In this document: one piece after another, positions 36,618 to 45,511 of the stretch
Layout of the letters: every line of letters begins with the position of its first letter
Position numbering within the stretch: position 1 is the first letter of the stretch
From: Mycobacterium innocens
GTDB taxonomy: Bacteria; Actinomycetota; Actinomycetes; Mycobacteriales; Mycobacteriaceae
DNA: 64,000 nucleotides
Assembly: GCF_900566055.1 (NCBI RefSeq)
Contig: NZ_UPHQ01000006.1
Coordinates: 62,001 to 126,000, forward strand
Direction: 5' to 3'
The notes under the pieces: model-generated
What the model saw: only the letters and a program-made list of their open reading frames with translations
Database searches by the model: none
What the model was told of the DNA's origin: nothing
Translations under genes and position numbers: made by a program

Positions 36618-36716
36618 GGCCTGCGTGAAACTGCGTGAAATAAGCCGGGCCACACCCGAAATCAGGCCCGAACCGGCACGGTCAGCGCCCGCCGGCTACC
36701 CGGGTATGCTTCGCCA

Positions 36717-37157
36717 ATGCCAGTTTTGAGCAAGACCGTCGAGGTCAGCGCGGACGCCGTAGCGATCATGGGCATCGTCGCCGATATCGAGCGGTACCCG
36801 GAATGGAACGAGGGGATCAAGGGCGCCTGGGTGCTGCACCGCTACGACGACGGGCGTCCCAGCCAGGTGCGGCTCGACACCGCGATCCAAGGCTTCGAGG
36901 GCATCTATATCCACGCCGTGTATTACCCGGGCGAGAATCAGATTCAAACGGTCATGCAGCAGGGCGACCTATTTCTCAAGCAGGAACAGCTGTTCAGCGT
37001 GGTAGAGACCGGCGCCAACAGCTTGCTGACTGTGGACATCGACGTCGAGCCCAGCCTGCCGGTGCCCGCGCCCATGGTGAAGATGCTGCTCAACAACGTC
37101 CTCGAGCAGCTCGCCGAGAACCTCAAACAGCGGGCCGAGAACCTGGCCACCGGCTAG
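36717..37157 (+). CDS. SRPBCC/START-like protein (TB18.5/Rv0164-like)
   Basis: A 146-aa polyketide-cyclase/START-fold protein: VLSKTVEVSADAVAIMGIVA then DIERYPEWNEGIKG at the N-terminus, and a C-terminal amphipathic helix (MVKMLLNNVLEQLAENLKQR). The fold is a hydrophobic-ligand cavity, and homologues in mycobacteria are exported or cytosolic antigens of unknown ligand. ATG at 36717. Its stop overlaps the stop of mce1R by three bases, the two genes being convergent. Confidence 0.9.
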   Translation: MPVLSKTVEVSADAVAIMGIVADIERYPEWNEGIKGAWVLHRYDDGRPSQVRLDTAIQGFEGIYIHAVYYPGENQIQTVMQQGDLFLKQEQLFSVVETGANSLLTVDIDVEPSLPVPAPMVKMLLNNVLEQLAENLKQRAENLATG

Positions 37158-37873
37158 GAAGACGGGGCGAGCCGGTCGGCTTGGCCGAAGATTCCGTTTC
37201 TGTCCAGCGTTTCGGTCAGTCGTCGTGCCGCGTCGGTGAATTGCCAGACGGTGTGCTCGGTGACCGCGGCGGCATCCCGGCGACGCAGCGCCGCGATCAT
37301 CCGTCGGTGATTGTCCACGGTGGCCGCGCCCCAGCGCGGATCGGCGGCAAACACCTGCGCCGGCATGTAGCGGGCGGCATTCAATAGGAACCAGGCCAGC
37401 TTGATTCGGTGGCTGGCCTGGTTGAAGACGCGATGGAACGAGAACTCGAGCGTCGCGATGGTCTCGGCGTCACCGGAACCGACGGCGGCGGCCAGCCCCT
37501 CGTTGATGCGGGTCAGCTCGTCGATCTCGACGTCGGTGATCCGGGCGGTCGCCGCGGCGGCAAGCTCCCTGGCAATGGTGGCCTGCAGCCAGAAGATGTC
37601 GTCGATGTCCTGCCTGGTCAGCGGCAATACCACGTGACCACGGTGCGGCTCCAGCTGCACCATGCCCTCACCGCGCAGCTTCAGCAAGGCTTCACGAACC
37701 GGGGTGATGCTGACCCCGAGTTCGGCCGCGGTCTCGTCGAGGCGGATGAACGTGCCCGGACGCAGGGTCCCCGACATGATCGCCGCCCGCAGATGGCCGG
37801 CCACCTCGTCGGATAACTGCGCCCGGCGCAGTGGCCGCCGGCTTCGCGGCCGGGCGGATAGCGGAGCGTTCAT
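37154..37873 (-). CDS. mce1R: GntR/FadR-family repressor of the mce1 operon
   Basis: A 239-aa regulator. The GntR winged helix covers residues about 19-77 (LSDEVAGHLRAAIMSGTLRP then DETAAELGVSITPVREALLK), and the FCD ligand domain has histidines in LEFSFHRVFNQ, VDNHRRM and VTEHTVWQF that fit the family's metal site. Mce1R in M. tuberculosis represses fadD5-mce1 and is sensitive to fatty acyl ligands. I use the ATG at 37873 (MNAPLS); in-frame codons extend to 37975 but overlap the presumed operator region. Divergent from fadD5. Confidence 0.92.
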   Translation of the reverse strand: MNAPLSARPRSRRPLRRAQLSDEVAGHLRAAIMSGTLRPGTFIRLDETAAELGVSITPVREALLKLRGEGMVQLEPHRGHVVLPLTRQDIDDIFWLQATIARELAAAATARITDVEIDELTRINEGLAAAVGSGDAETIATLEFSFHRVFNQASHRIKLAWFLLNAARYMPAQVFAADPRWGAATVDNHRRMIAALRRRDAAAVTEHTVWQFTDAARRLTETLDRNGIFGQADRLAPSS

Positions 37874-37954
37874 GTGGCCTGCCAGGACTTTCGGGGGCTT
37901 GGCGGGACTTTGCAGGTCTTGTTTTAGGGCCACTGGGCCCGTTAATGTGACCCA

Positions 37955-37973
37955 GATAACACCATGTTTTATC
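37955..37973. promoter_or_regulatory. Candidate Mce1R operator, GATAA-N9-TTATC
   Basis: An inverted repeat in the mce1R-fadD5 intergenic region, the only AT-rich dyad there (AACACCATGTTTTATC AAATATC). Its position between the divergent genes fits repression of fadD5 and autoregulation. No footprint-derived consensus is known to me, so the assignment rests on position and symmetry. Confidence 0.4.
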
Positions 37974-38020
37974 AAATATCAGTGTGGCGCAAGCGGTGCA
38001 GGAGTGAAGGGATCGCACAG

Positions 38021-39670
38021 TTGACCGCGCAACTGGCCAGTCATCTGAGCCAGGCCGCAGCCGGCCTGGAGCAGCCCTACCTGGCCCGGCGGCAAAACTG
38101 GGTCAACCAGCTCGAGCGGCATGCCCTGATGCAGCCCGAGGCGACCGCACTCCGGTTTCTGGGTCACACCGTGACGTGGTCTGACCTGCACTATCGGGTC
38201 ACCGCGCTGGCCGGTGCCTTGAGCCGTCGAGGGGTCGGCTTCGGCGACCGGGTGATGATCCTGATGCTCAACCGCATCGAGTTCATCGAGTCGGTGCTGG
38301 CGGCCAACATGCTCGGGGCCATCGCGGTGCCACTGAATTTCCGGCTCACCTCCACAGAGATCGCCTTGCTGGTAGCGGACTGCGCACCACGGGTGCTGAT
38401 CGCCGAGGCGGTGCTGGCACCGGTGGCCATCGGGGTCCGCGCCATCCGGCCGCTGGTGGACACGATCGTGGTGGCCGGCGGCGCCTCCGACGACACCGTG
38501 CTGGGTTACGACGATCTGGTGGACGAAACGGGGGACCCGCCCGCACCCGTCGACATCCCCAACGACTCGCCGGCGCTGATCATGTACACCTCGGGGACCA
38601 CCGGCCGGCCGAAGGGCGCGGTGCTCACGCACGCCAATCTCACCGGGCAGGCGATCACCGCGCTATACACCAGCGGCGCCAACATCAGCAGCGACGTCGG
38701 TTTCATCGGTGTCCCGCTGTTCCACATCGCCGGGATCGGCAACATGCTGACCGGGATGTTGCTCGGTGTCCCCACCGTGCTGTACCCACTGGGCGCGTTC
38801 GATCCCGGTCAACTGCTCGACGTGCTGGCCGCGGAGCGGGTCACCGGCATCTTTTTGGTGCCTGCGCAATGGCAGGCGGTGTGCGCCGAGCAGCAGTCAA
38901 GACCGCGCAACCTGAAATTGCGGGTGATGTCATGGGGGGCCGCACCGGCGCCGGACGCGTTGCTGCGGCAGATGTCGGAGGTCTTTCCCGGAACGCAGAT
39001 TCTGGCCGCGTTCGGCCAGACCGAGATGTCGCCGGTCACCTGCATGCTGCTCGGCGAAGACGCGATCCGCAAGTGCGGCTCGGTCGGCAAGGTGATCCCC
39101 ACGGTCGCCGCCCGCGTGGTCGACGACCAGATGAACGACGTCCCCGTCGGTGAGGTGGGTGAAATCGTCTACCGCGCACCGACATTGATGTGCTGCTATT
39201 GGAACAACCCGGAGGCCACCGCGGAAGCGTTCGGCGGCGGCTGGTTTCATTCCGGGGATCTCGTTCGGATGGACTCCGACGGCTACGTCTGGGTGGTCGA
39301 CCGCAAGAAGGACATGATCATCTCCGGCGGCGAGAACATCTACTGCGCCGAGGTGGAAAACGTGCTGGCCGGCCACCCGGGCATCGCCGAAGTCGCGGTG
39401 ATCGGCCGGCCCGACGAAAAGTGGGGCGAGGTGCCGGTTGCGATCGCGGCTGTAACGGACGCCCCCCTCCGGATCGAAGACCTAACTGAGTACCTGACCG
39501 AGCGGCTCGCGCGCTACAAGCACCCGCAGGCGCTCGAGATCGTCGAGGCACTGCCCCGCAACCCTGCCGGGAAGGTGCTCAAAACCGAATTGAGGTTGCG
39601 CTACGGAGCTTGGAAGAGCTTCGAAAACCGTTCTGTGCCAATGCATTCAACGACGAGAGAGGACGACTGA
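38021..39670 (+). CDS. fadD5: Fatty-acid-CoA ligase FadD5
   Basis: A 549-aa acyl-CoA synthetase that adenylates a fatty acid and transfers it to CoA. Motifs: P-loop MYTSGTTGRPKGAVLTH at about 187-203, GWFHSGDLVRMDSDGYVWVV, DRKKDMIISGGENIYCAEVE, and PAGKVLKTEL, whose lysine (about 516) is catalytic. TTG start at 38021, with the product opening LTAQLASHL as in the M. tuberculosis protein; an ATG at 37964 would place the operator inside the gene. It is the first gene of the mce1 locus and activates imported fatty acids or mycolates. Confidence 0.94.
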   Translation: MTAQLASHLSQAAAGLEQPYLARRQNWVNQLERHALMQPEATALRFLGHTVTWSDLHYRVTALAGALSRRGVGFGDRVMILMLNRIEFIESVLAANMLGAIAVPLNFRLTSTEIALLVADCAPRVLIAEAVLAPVAIGVRAIRPLVDTIVVAGGASDDTVLGYDDLVDETGDPPAPVDIPNDSPALIMYTSGTTGRPKGAVLTHANLTGQAITALYTSGANISSDVGFIGVPLFHIAGIGNMLTGMLLGVPTVLYPLGAFDPGQLLDVLAAERVTGIFLVPAQWQAVCAEQQSRPRNLKLRVMSWGAAPAPDALLRQMSEVFPGTQILAAFGQTEMSPVTCMLLGEDAIRKCGSVGKVIPTVAARVVDDQMNDVPVGEVGEIVYRAPTLMCCYWNNPEATAEAFGGGWFHSGDLVRMDSDGYVWVVDRKKDMIISGGENIYCAEVENVLAGHPGIAEVAVIGRPDEKWGEVPVAIAAVTDAPLRIEDLTEYLTERLARYKHPQALEIVEALPRNPAGKVLKTELRLRYGAWKSFENRSVPMHSTTREDD

Positions 39671-39769
39671 CAAGACCTTTGCGGGTTGCCCGCTGTTGAC
39701 GAAGGGTTAATTGTGAGGATGCGGTTCACACGCCGACGGCCATCAGGTACATTCCTGTGGTCTCCGTTA

Positions 39770-39783
39770 CTACCTGCAGGTAG
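39770..39783. promoter_or_regulatory. Perfect 14-bp palindrome upstream of yrbE1A
   Basis: CTACCTGCAGGTAG is fully self-complementary and lies about 100 bases before yrbE1A in the 216-bp gap after fadD5. TTGACG at about 39697 could be a -35 for a promoter reading into the operon, separate from that of fadD5. The palindrome would be a suitable dimer-binding site; no regulator is assigned. Confidence 0.45.
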
Positions 39784-39827
39784 GGAGCCGACGGTCACAC
39801 ACCTAGGGATGGGGCAAGGAGGAAGGC

Positions 39828-39890
39828 GTGCGACATGATCGGCCGTTACGCCGCAACCCGAGTGGTCCCATGGTGAGGAGGCGACAGTGA
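39828..39890 (+). CDS. 20-aa Arg-rich leader ORF coupled to yrbE1A
   Basis: GTG start at 39828 with AGGAGG at 39817-39822, five bases upstream, the best Shine-Dalgarno in the region. The predicted peptide MRHDRPLRRNPSGPMVRRRQ has seven arginines. Its TGA at 39888-39890 overlaps the yrbE1A GTG (GTGA), so ribosomes finishing the leader can restart on yrbE1A. Its codons are ordinary and it has no homologue known to me; it may be a true leader peptide or simply an entry site for coupled translation. Confidence 0.5.
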   Translation: MRHDRPLRRNPSGPMVRRRQ

Positions 39891-40693
39891 CGACGACCTC
39901 GACGCGTCCACACCTGATGGGCTATCTGCGGGACCAGTTGGAAACGCCTCTCACACTCGTCGGCGGATTCTTCCGGATGTGTGTGTTGACCGGAAAGGCG
40001 TTGTTTCGCCGGCCGTTCCAATGGCGCGAGTTCATCCTACAGTGCTGGTTCATCATGAGGGTCGCGCTGCTGCCGGCCATCTTGGTCTCGGTGCCGTTCA
40101 CCGTCCTGCTGATCTTCACACTCAACGTGCTGCTGGCCCAGTTCGGCGCCGCTGACCTCTCCGGTGCCGGCGCGGCGATCGGGGCCGTCACCCAGCTCGG
40201 CCCGCAGGTCACGGTGCTGGTGGTGGCCGGCGCCGGGTCGACCGCCATCTGCGCTGATCTGGGTGCCCGCACCATCCGTGAGGAGATCGACGCGATGGAG
40301 GTGCTGGGCATTGACCCCATCCACCGGCTCGTCGTTCCCCGGGTCATTGCCGCGACGCTCATCGCCACGTTGCTCAACGCCTTGGTGATCACCGTCGGGC
40401 TGGTGGGCGGCTATCTGTTCGGTGTTTATCTGCAGAACGTGTCGGGCGGGGCTTACCTGGCCACGCTCACCACCATTACCGGCCTGCCCGAGGTCATCAT
40501 CGCAATGGTCAAGGCGGCGACGTTCGGGCTTATCGCCGGGCTGGTCGGCTGCTACCGCGGGCTGACCGTCCGGGGTGGCTCCAAGGGTCTGGGTACCGCT
40601 GTCAACGAGACCGTCGTGCTCTGCGTGGTTGCGCTTTTCGCGGTCAACGTGGTGCTGACGACGGTCGGCGTCCGGTTCGGGACGGGGCACTGA
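39887..40693 (+). CDS. yrbE1A: MlaE-like permease YrbE1A
   Basis: A 268-aa integral membrane protein, one of two permeases of the Mce1 lipid importer. The conserved EEIDAMEVLGIDPI cytoplasmic loop, which contacts the ATPase, is at about residues 133-146, and there are five to six hydrophobic helices. GTG at 39887 after GAGGAGGCGACA. It pairs with YrbE1B and an ATPase encoded elsewhere (MceG in M. tuberculosis) to import fatty acids. Confidence 0.95.
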   Translation: MTTTSTRPHLMGYLRDQLETPLTLVGGFFRMCVLTGKALFRRPFQWREFILQCWFIMRVALLPAILVSVPFTVLLIFTLNVLLAQFGAADLSGAGAAIGAVTQLGPQVTVLVVAGAGSTAICADLGARTIREEIDAMEVLGIDPIHRLVVPRVIAATLIATLLNALVITVGLVGGYLFGVYLQNVSGGAYLATLTTITGLPEVIIAMVKAATFGLIAGLVGCYRGLTVRGGSKGLGTAVNETVVLCVVALFAVNVVLTTVGVRFGTGH

Positions 40694-40694
40694 C

Positions 40695-41564
40695 ATGGCG
40701 ACTTCTGCGGTATTGCGCGCCCGATTCCCCAGGGCCACCGCCAATCTGAACCGATATGGCGGGGCCGCGGTCCGCGGACTGGACACGACCGGCCGGTTGG
40801 CCTGGTTCGCGCTGGTCAGTATCGGGAACGTCCCGTTTGCGCTGAGCCGCTACCGCAAGGAAACCCTGCGGCTGATCGCTCAGATCGGAATGGGCACCGG
40901 TGCGATGGCCGTCGTCGGCGGCACCGCCGCGATCGTCGGTTTCGTGACGTTGTCCGGCAGTTCGCTGGTCGCCATCCAGGGCTTCGCGTCGCTGGGTAAC
41001 ATCGGCGTCGAGGCTTTCACCGGCTTTTTCGCCGCTCTGATCAACGTCCGCATCGCCGCGCCGGTGGTCACCGGTGTGGCCATCGCGGCAACGGTCGGCG
41101 CCGGTGCCACCGCCGAGCTCGGCGCGATGCGGATCAGCGAAGAGATCGACGCCCTGGAAGTGATGGGCATCAAGTCGATCTGCTTCCTGGCGACCACCCG
41201 GATCCTGGCAGGGCTGACGGTGATCATCCCGCTTTATGCGATGGCGATGATCATGGCGTTCCTGTCCCCGCAGATCACCACGACGGTGCTCTACGGACAG
41301 TCGACCGGCACCTACGAGCACTACTTCCGGACGTTCCTGCGCCCTGACGACGTTTTCTGGTCGTTTCTGGAGGCGATCATCATCACCGCGGTGGTGATGG
41401 TCACTCACTGCTACTACGGGTACAGCGCCGGCGGCGGCCCCGTCGGTGTCGGCGAAGCCGTCGGCCGATCGATGCGTTTCTCGCTGGTTTCGATTCCCGT
41501 GGTCGTCTTGTCCGCCGCGTTGGCGCTCTACGGCGTCGACCCCAACTTCGCACTGACGGTGTAG
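40695..41564 (+). CDS. yrbE1B: MlaE-like permease YrbE1B
   Basis: A 289-aa second permease with the matching loop EEIDALEVMGIKSICFLATT at about 150-169 and an N-terminal cytoplasmic extension. ATG one base after the YrbE1A stop, so the two are produced together. The glycine-rich YYGYSAGGGPVGVGEAVGRS segment near the C-terminus is conserved in the family. Confidence 0.95.
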   Translation: MATSAVLRARFPRATANLNRYGGAAVRGLDTTGRLAWFALVSIGNVPFALSRYRKETLRLIAQIGMGTGAMAVVGGTAAIVGFVTLSGSSLVAIQGFASLGNIGVEAFTGFFAALINVRIAAPVVTGVAIAATVGAGATAELGAMRISEEIDALEVMGIKSICFLATTRILAGLTVIIPLYAMAMIMAFLSPQITTTVLYGQSTGTYEHYFRTFLRPDDVFWSFLEAIIITAVVMVTHCYYGYSAGGGPVGVGEAVGRSMRFSLVSIPVVVLSAALALYGVDPNFALTV

Positions 41565-41568
41565 CGCC

Positions 41569-42888
41569 ATGACGATGCCCGGGAAGATCAACAAGGTCAG
41601 CGATCCGCCGTACAAGACGGCGGGCGTTGTCTTTCTGGTGCTCGCGCTTGTCATATTCGTGTTGGTGTACCTGCAGTTTCGTGGGGATTTCACCCCGAAG
41701 GTCAAGCTGACGATGCTTTCCGATCGAGCCGGCCTGGTGATGGATCCCGGCTCGAAGGTCACCTACAACGGCGTGCAGATCGGCCGGGTCGACACCATCT
41801 CGGAGATCACGCGCGACGGCAAACCGGCCGCCAAGTTCGTCTTGAACGTCAATCCGAAGTACCTCTCGCTGGTACCGGAGAACGTCAACGCGCAAATCAA
41901 GGCGACCACGGTGTTCGGCGGCAAGTATGTGTCGCTGACGACGCCAAGAGACGACCGCGGCAACGTCATCTCGAAGGGGCACCTCACCCCCAAGAGTGTC
42001 ATCAATGCCGTTGGGGTGACGACCGAGATCAATACCTTGTTCCAGACCATTACCTCGATTGCCGAGAAGGTGGACCCGGTCAAGCTCAATCTGACGCTCA
42101 GCGCGGCCGCGCAGGCGCTGACCGGATTGGGCGATCGCTTTGGGCAATCGATCGTCAACGCCAACGCGATCCTCGACGATGTCAACCCGCGGATGCCGCA
42201 GGCCCGCCGCGACATTCAGCAGTTGGCGGCGCTCGGCGACGTCTACGCCAACGCATCGCCGGATTTGTTCGACTTCCTTGACAATTCGGTGCCCACGGCG
42301 CGCACGATCAATCAGCATCAGCGCGAATTGGATGCCGCCTTGCTGGCGGCGGTCGGGTTCGGCAACACCGGCGCGGACGTCTTCGGCCGGGGTGGCCCGT
42401 ATCTGGCGCGTGGCGCCGCCGACCTGGTGCCCAGTGCTCAGTTGCTGGACACCTACAGCCCGGAGCTGTTCTGCACGCTGCGCAACTACCACGACATCGA
42501 GCCCAAGGCCGCCACGTTCCTCGGCGGCAACGGCTATTCGCTGGCCACCCACAGCGAGCTGCTGTCCGGGTTGGGATTGATGCTGAACCCGACGTCGCTG
42601 GTGCCGCTGCTGCTTTCACAGATCGGCGGGCTGGCTGCCGGGGTGGTCGGCGGGGCGCCGAATCCCTACATGTATCCGGAAAACCTGCCGCGGGTCAACG
42701 CGCGTGGCGGCCCCGGCGGCGCGCCGGGCTGCTGGCAGCAGATCACCCACGATTTCTGGCCGGCACCCGAGTTGGTGATGGACACCGGCAACAGCATCGC
42801 TCCCTATAACCACCTTGAGACCGGTTCGCCCTACGCGATCGAATACGTCTGGGGCCGTCAAGTAGGGGACAACACGATCAACCCATGA
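41569..42888 (+). CDS. mce1A: Mce family protein Mce1A
   Basis: A 439-aa protein: N-terminal membrane anchor (TAGVVFLVLALVIFVLVYLQ), the MCE/MlaD domain at about 40-120 (LTMLSDRAGLVMDPGSKVTY NGVQIGRV), then the helical needle region with a long coil and a C-terminal extracellular part containing paired cysteines (FCTLRN; GAPGCWQQ). Mce1A in M. tuberculosis promotes entry into cells, and the six Mce proteins form a lipid channel across the periplasm. ATG at 41569, four bases after yrbE1B; the stop overlaps mce1B by 4 bp. Confidence 0.95.
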   Translation: MTMPGKINKVSDPPYKTAGVVFLVLALVIFVLVYLQFRGDFTPKVKLTMLSDRAGLVMDPGSKVTYNGVQIGRVDTISEITRDGKPAAKFVLNVNPKYLSLVPENVNAQIKATTVFGGKYVSLTTPRDDRGNVISKGHLTPKSVINAVGVTTEINTLFQTITSIAEKVDPVKLNLTLSAAAQALTGLGDRFGQSIVNANAILDDVNPRMPQARRDIQQLAALGDVYANASPDLFDFLDNSVPTARTINQHQRELDAALLAAVGFGNTGADVFGRGGPYLARGAADLVPSAQLLDTYSPELFCTLRNYHDIEPKAATFLGGNGYSLATHSELLSGLGLMLNPTSLVPLLLSQIGGLAAGVVGGAPNPYMYPENLPRVNARGGPGGAPGCWQQITHDFWPAPELVMDTGNSIAPYNHLETGSPYAIEYVWGRQVGDNTINP

Positions 42889-43925
42889 AAATCACCGGTA
42901 CTGCAATAAAACTCGGCGCCTTCGCACTGGTGCTGGTGCTGTTCAGCGTGATGATCGTCATCGTGTTCGGTCAGATCCGCTTCGACCGCACCTACGGCTA
43001 CTCCGCTGAGTTCAGCAACGTCAGCGGGCTCCGGGCCGGACAATTCGTCCGCGCCTCGGGGGTGGAGATCGGCAAGGTCAAAAACTTGTCGCTGGTCGAC
43101 GGCGGCAAACGGGTCCGGGTGGATTTCGACGTCGACCGCTCGATACCCCTTTACCAATCGACGACGGCGCAGGTCCGCTACCTCGACCTGATCGGAAATC
43201 GATACCTGGAGCTCAAGCGCGGCGACGGCGACGGCAGCGACCGGGTCATGCGGCCGGGTGGGTTCATTCCGTTGTCGCGCACGTCGCCGGCGCTCGACCT
43301 CGACGCCCTGATCGGCGGTTTCAAGCCGGTGTTCCGGGCGCTGGACCCGGACAAGGTCAACACCATCGCCTCGGCGCTCATCACCGTGTTTCAGGGTCAG
43401 GGCGGCACCATCAACGACATTCTCGACCAGACCGCGCAGCTGACCTCACAGATCGCCGAACGCGACCAGGCGATCGGCGAGGTGGTGAAGAACTTGAACA
43501 CCGTGCTGGATACCACGGTTCGCCATCGCAAGGACTTCGATCAGACGGTCAACAACCTGGAGGTGCTGATCACCGGGTTGAAGGACCACCGTACTCAGTT
43601 GGCGGACGGCGTCGTGCACATCAGCAACGCCGCCGGGACCGTGGCCGATCTGCTGGCCGAGGACCGCGCACTGCTGCACAAGACCGTCAACTACCTCGAT
43701 GCCATCCAGCAGCCGCTCATCGACCAGCGTCAGGAGTTGAACGATTTCCTGCACAAGGTCCCGACCGCCCTGAACATGATCGGGCGCACCATCGGGTCCT
43801 ACGGGGACTTCGTGAACTTCTACTCCTGCGACATCAGCCTCAGAATCAATGGGTTGCAGCCCGGCGGGCCGGTGCGCACGGTCCGGCTCTTCACCCAGCC
43901 GACGGGTAGGTGCACGCCACAATGA
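42885..43925 (+). CDS. mce1B: Mce family protein Mce1B
   Basis: A 346-aa protein, the shortest of the six. Anchor LGAFALVLVLFSVMIVIVFG, MCE domain with FSNVSGLRAGQFVRASGVEI GKV, then a helical tail with heptad-like leucines (IAERDQAIGEVVKNLNTVLD). It has no proline-rich C-terminus. Overlaps both neighbours by 4 bp (ATGA at 42885, ATGA at 43922), indicating coupled translation and fixed stoichiometry. Confidence 0.95.
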   Translation: MKITGTAIKLGAFALVLVLFSVMIVIVFGQIRFDRTYGYSAEFSNVSGLRAGQFVRASGVEIGKVKNLSLVDGGKRVRVDFDVDRSIPLYQSTTAQVRYLDLIGNRYLELKRGDGDGSDRVMRPGGFIPLSRTSPALDLDALIGGFKPVFRALDPDKVNTIASALITVFQGQGGTINDILDQTAQLTSQIAERDQAIGEVVKNLNTVLDTTVRHRKDFDQTVNNLEVLITGLKDHRTQLADGVVHISNAAGTVADLLAEDRALLHKTVNYLDAIQQPLIDQRQELNDFLHKVPTALNMIGRTIGSYGDFVNFYSCDISLRINGLQPGGPVRTVRLFTQPTGRCTPQ

Positions 43926-45511
43926 GAACGCTGGAACCTCCCAATCGGCTTCGTATCGGCCTCATGGGCATCGTGGTGATGATCATCGTCGTCGCCGTCG
44001 GCCAGAGCTTCACCAGTGTCCCCATGTTGTTCGCACGGCCGAGCTACTACGGGCAGTTCACCGACTCCGGCGGCCTCAACAAGGGGGACAAGGTACGCAT
44101 CGCCGGCATGGACGTCGGCAAGGTCGAGGCCCTGTCGATCGACGGTGACCACATCAAGATCAAATTCTCGGTCGGCACCAACGCCATCGGAACCGAAAGC
44201 CGGCTGGCGATCCGCACCGACACCATCCTGGGCAAGAAGGTCCTCGAGATCGAGGCGCGCGGCAACCAGCCGCTGCGGCCGGGGGGCACGTTGCCATTGG
44301 GTCAGAGCACCACTCCATACCAGATTTACGACGCCTTCTTCGACGTCACCAAGGCGGCCACCGGCTGGGACATCGATACGGTCAAGCAATCGCTGCATGT
44401 GTTGTCGCAGACCATCGACCAGACCTACCCGCATCTGAGCGCCACGCTCGAGGGCGTGGCCAAGTTCTCCGACACGATCGGCAAGCGTGACGAGGAGATC
44501 AAGCACCTGCTTGCGCAGGCCAACCAGGTGGCCAGCATCCTGGGGGACCGCAGCCAGCAGGTGGACCGGCTGTTGGTCAACGCCAAGACGTTGATCGCCG
44601 CGTTCAACGAGCGTGGGCGCGCCATCGACGCACTACTAGCCAACGTCGCTTCGTTCTCGGCCCAAGTGCAGGGGCTGATCAACGACAATCCGAACCTCAA
44701 CCATGTGCTCGAGCAGCTGCGTCAGGTCAGCGACATCCTGGTTGAGCGCAAGGACGACCTGGCAAACGGGCTCCTGATGGTCGGCGGATTCCTTCCGTCG
44801 CTGAACGAGTCGATCGCGTCGGGGCCGTTCTTCAAAGTGGTCATCCACAACCTGGTTCCGGGGCAGATTCTGCAGCCGTTCATCGACGCCGCGTTCAAGA
44901 AGCGTGGCCTGGACCCGGAGAATTTCTGGCGCAGTGCCGGCTTGCCGGAATTCCGCTGGCCCGACCCCAACGGCACCCGGTTCCCCAACGGCGCGCCGCC
45001 GCCGGCGCCGGGTGTGCTGGAGGGCACGCCCGAGCACCCGGGGCCGGCCGTCCCGCCCGGTTCACCCTGCTCGTACACGCCGGCCAACCCTGGCGGCAAT
45101 GTCACCGTCGGCGACGAGGGGTTGCCGCGGCCCTGGAACCCGCTGCCCTGCGCGGGCGCGCTTCTCGGCCCGTTCGGGGGTCCGAACTTCCCGGCGCCGC
45201 TGGATGTGGAGGCGTCCCCGCCGAACCCGAACGGCCTGCCGCCGACGCCGGGCATCCCCATCGCGGGGCGGCCGGGCGACCCGCCGCCGGACGTTCCGGG
45301 TACCCCGGTGCCGCTGCCGCCGAACGGACCGCCGGGTGCGCGGACCGAGCAACTGGCGCCGGCCGGCCCGACACCGCCGCCGTCGACGTTCGCGCCGGGG
45401 CTGCCGCCGGGTCCGCCCGCGCCGCCCGGGCCGGGGCCGCAGCTGCCCGACCCCTATATCAACCCAGGAGGCACCGGCGGTAGCGGTGTGACTGGAGGGA
45501 GCCAGAATTGA
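43922..45511 (+). CDS. mce1C: Mce family protein Mce1C
   Basis: A 529-aa protein: anchor IGLMGIVVMIIVVAVGQSF, MCE domain FTDSGGLNKGDKVRIAGMDV GKVEA, helical region, then a proline/glycine-rich tail of about 150 residues (many PPNP, PGPP and PPG units) ending GGTGGSGVTGGSQN. Such disordered tails are usual for Mce1C and may cross the cell wall. ATG at 43922 in the overlap with mce1B. The TTGA at 45508 starts mce1D within its stop. Confidence 0.94.
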   Translation: MRTLEPPNRLRIGLMGIVVMIIVVAVGQSFTSVPMLFARPSYYGQFTDSGGLNKGDKVRIAGMDVGKVEALSIDGDHIKIKFSVGTNAIGTESRLAIRTDTILGKKVLEIEARGNQPLRPGGTLPLGQSTTPYQIYDAFFDVTKAATGWDIDTVKQSLHVLSQTIDQTYPHLSATLEGVAKFSDTIGKRDEEIKHLLAQANQVASILGDRSQQVDRLLVNAKTLIAAFNERGRAIDALLANVASFSAQVQGLINDNPNLNHVLEQLRQVSDILVERKDDLANGLLMVGGFLPSLNESIASGPFFKVVIHNLVPGQILQPFIDAAFKKRGLDPENFWRSAGLPEFRWPDPNGTRFPNGAPPPAPGVLEGTPEHPGPAVPPGSPCSYTPANPGGNVTVGDEGLPRPWNPLPCAGALLGPFGGPNFPAPLDVEASPPNPNGLPPTPGIPIAGRPGDPPPDVPGTPVPLPPNGPPGARTEQLAPAGPTPPPSTFAPGLPPGPPAPPGPGPQLPDPYINPGGTGGSGVTGGSQN

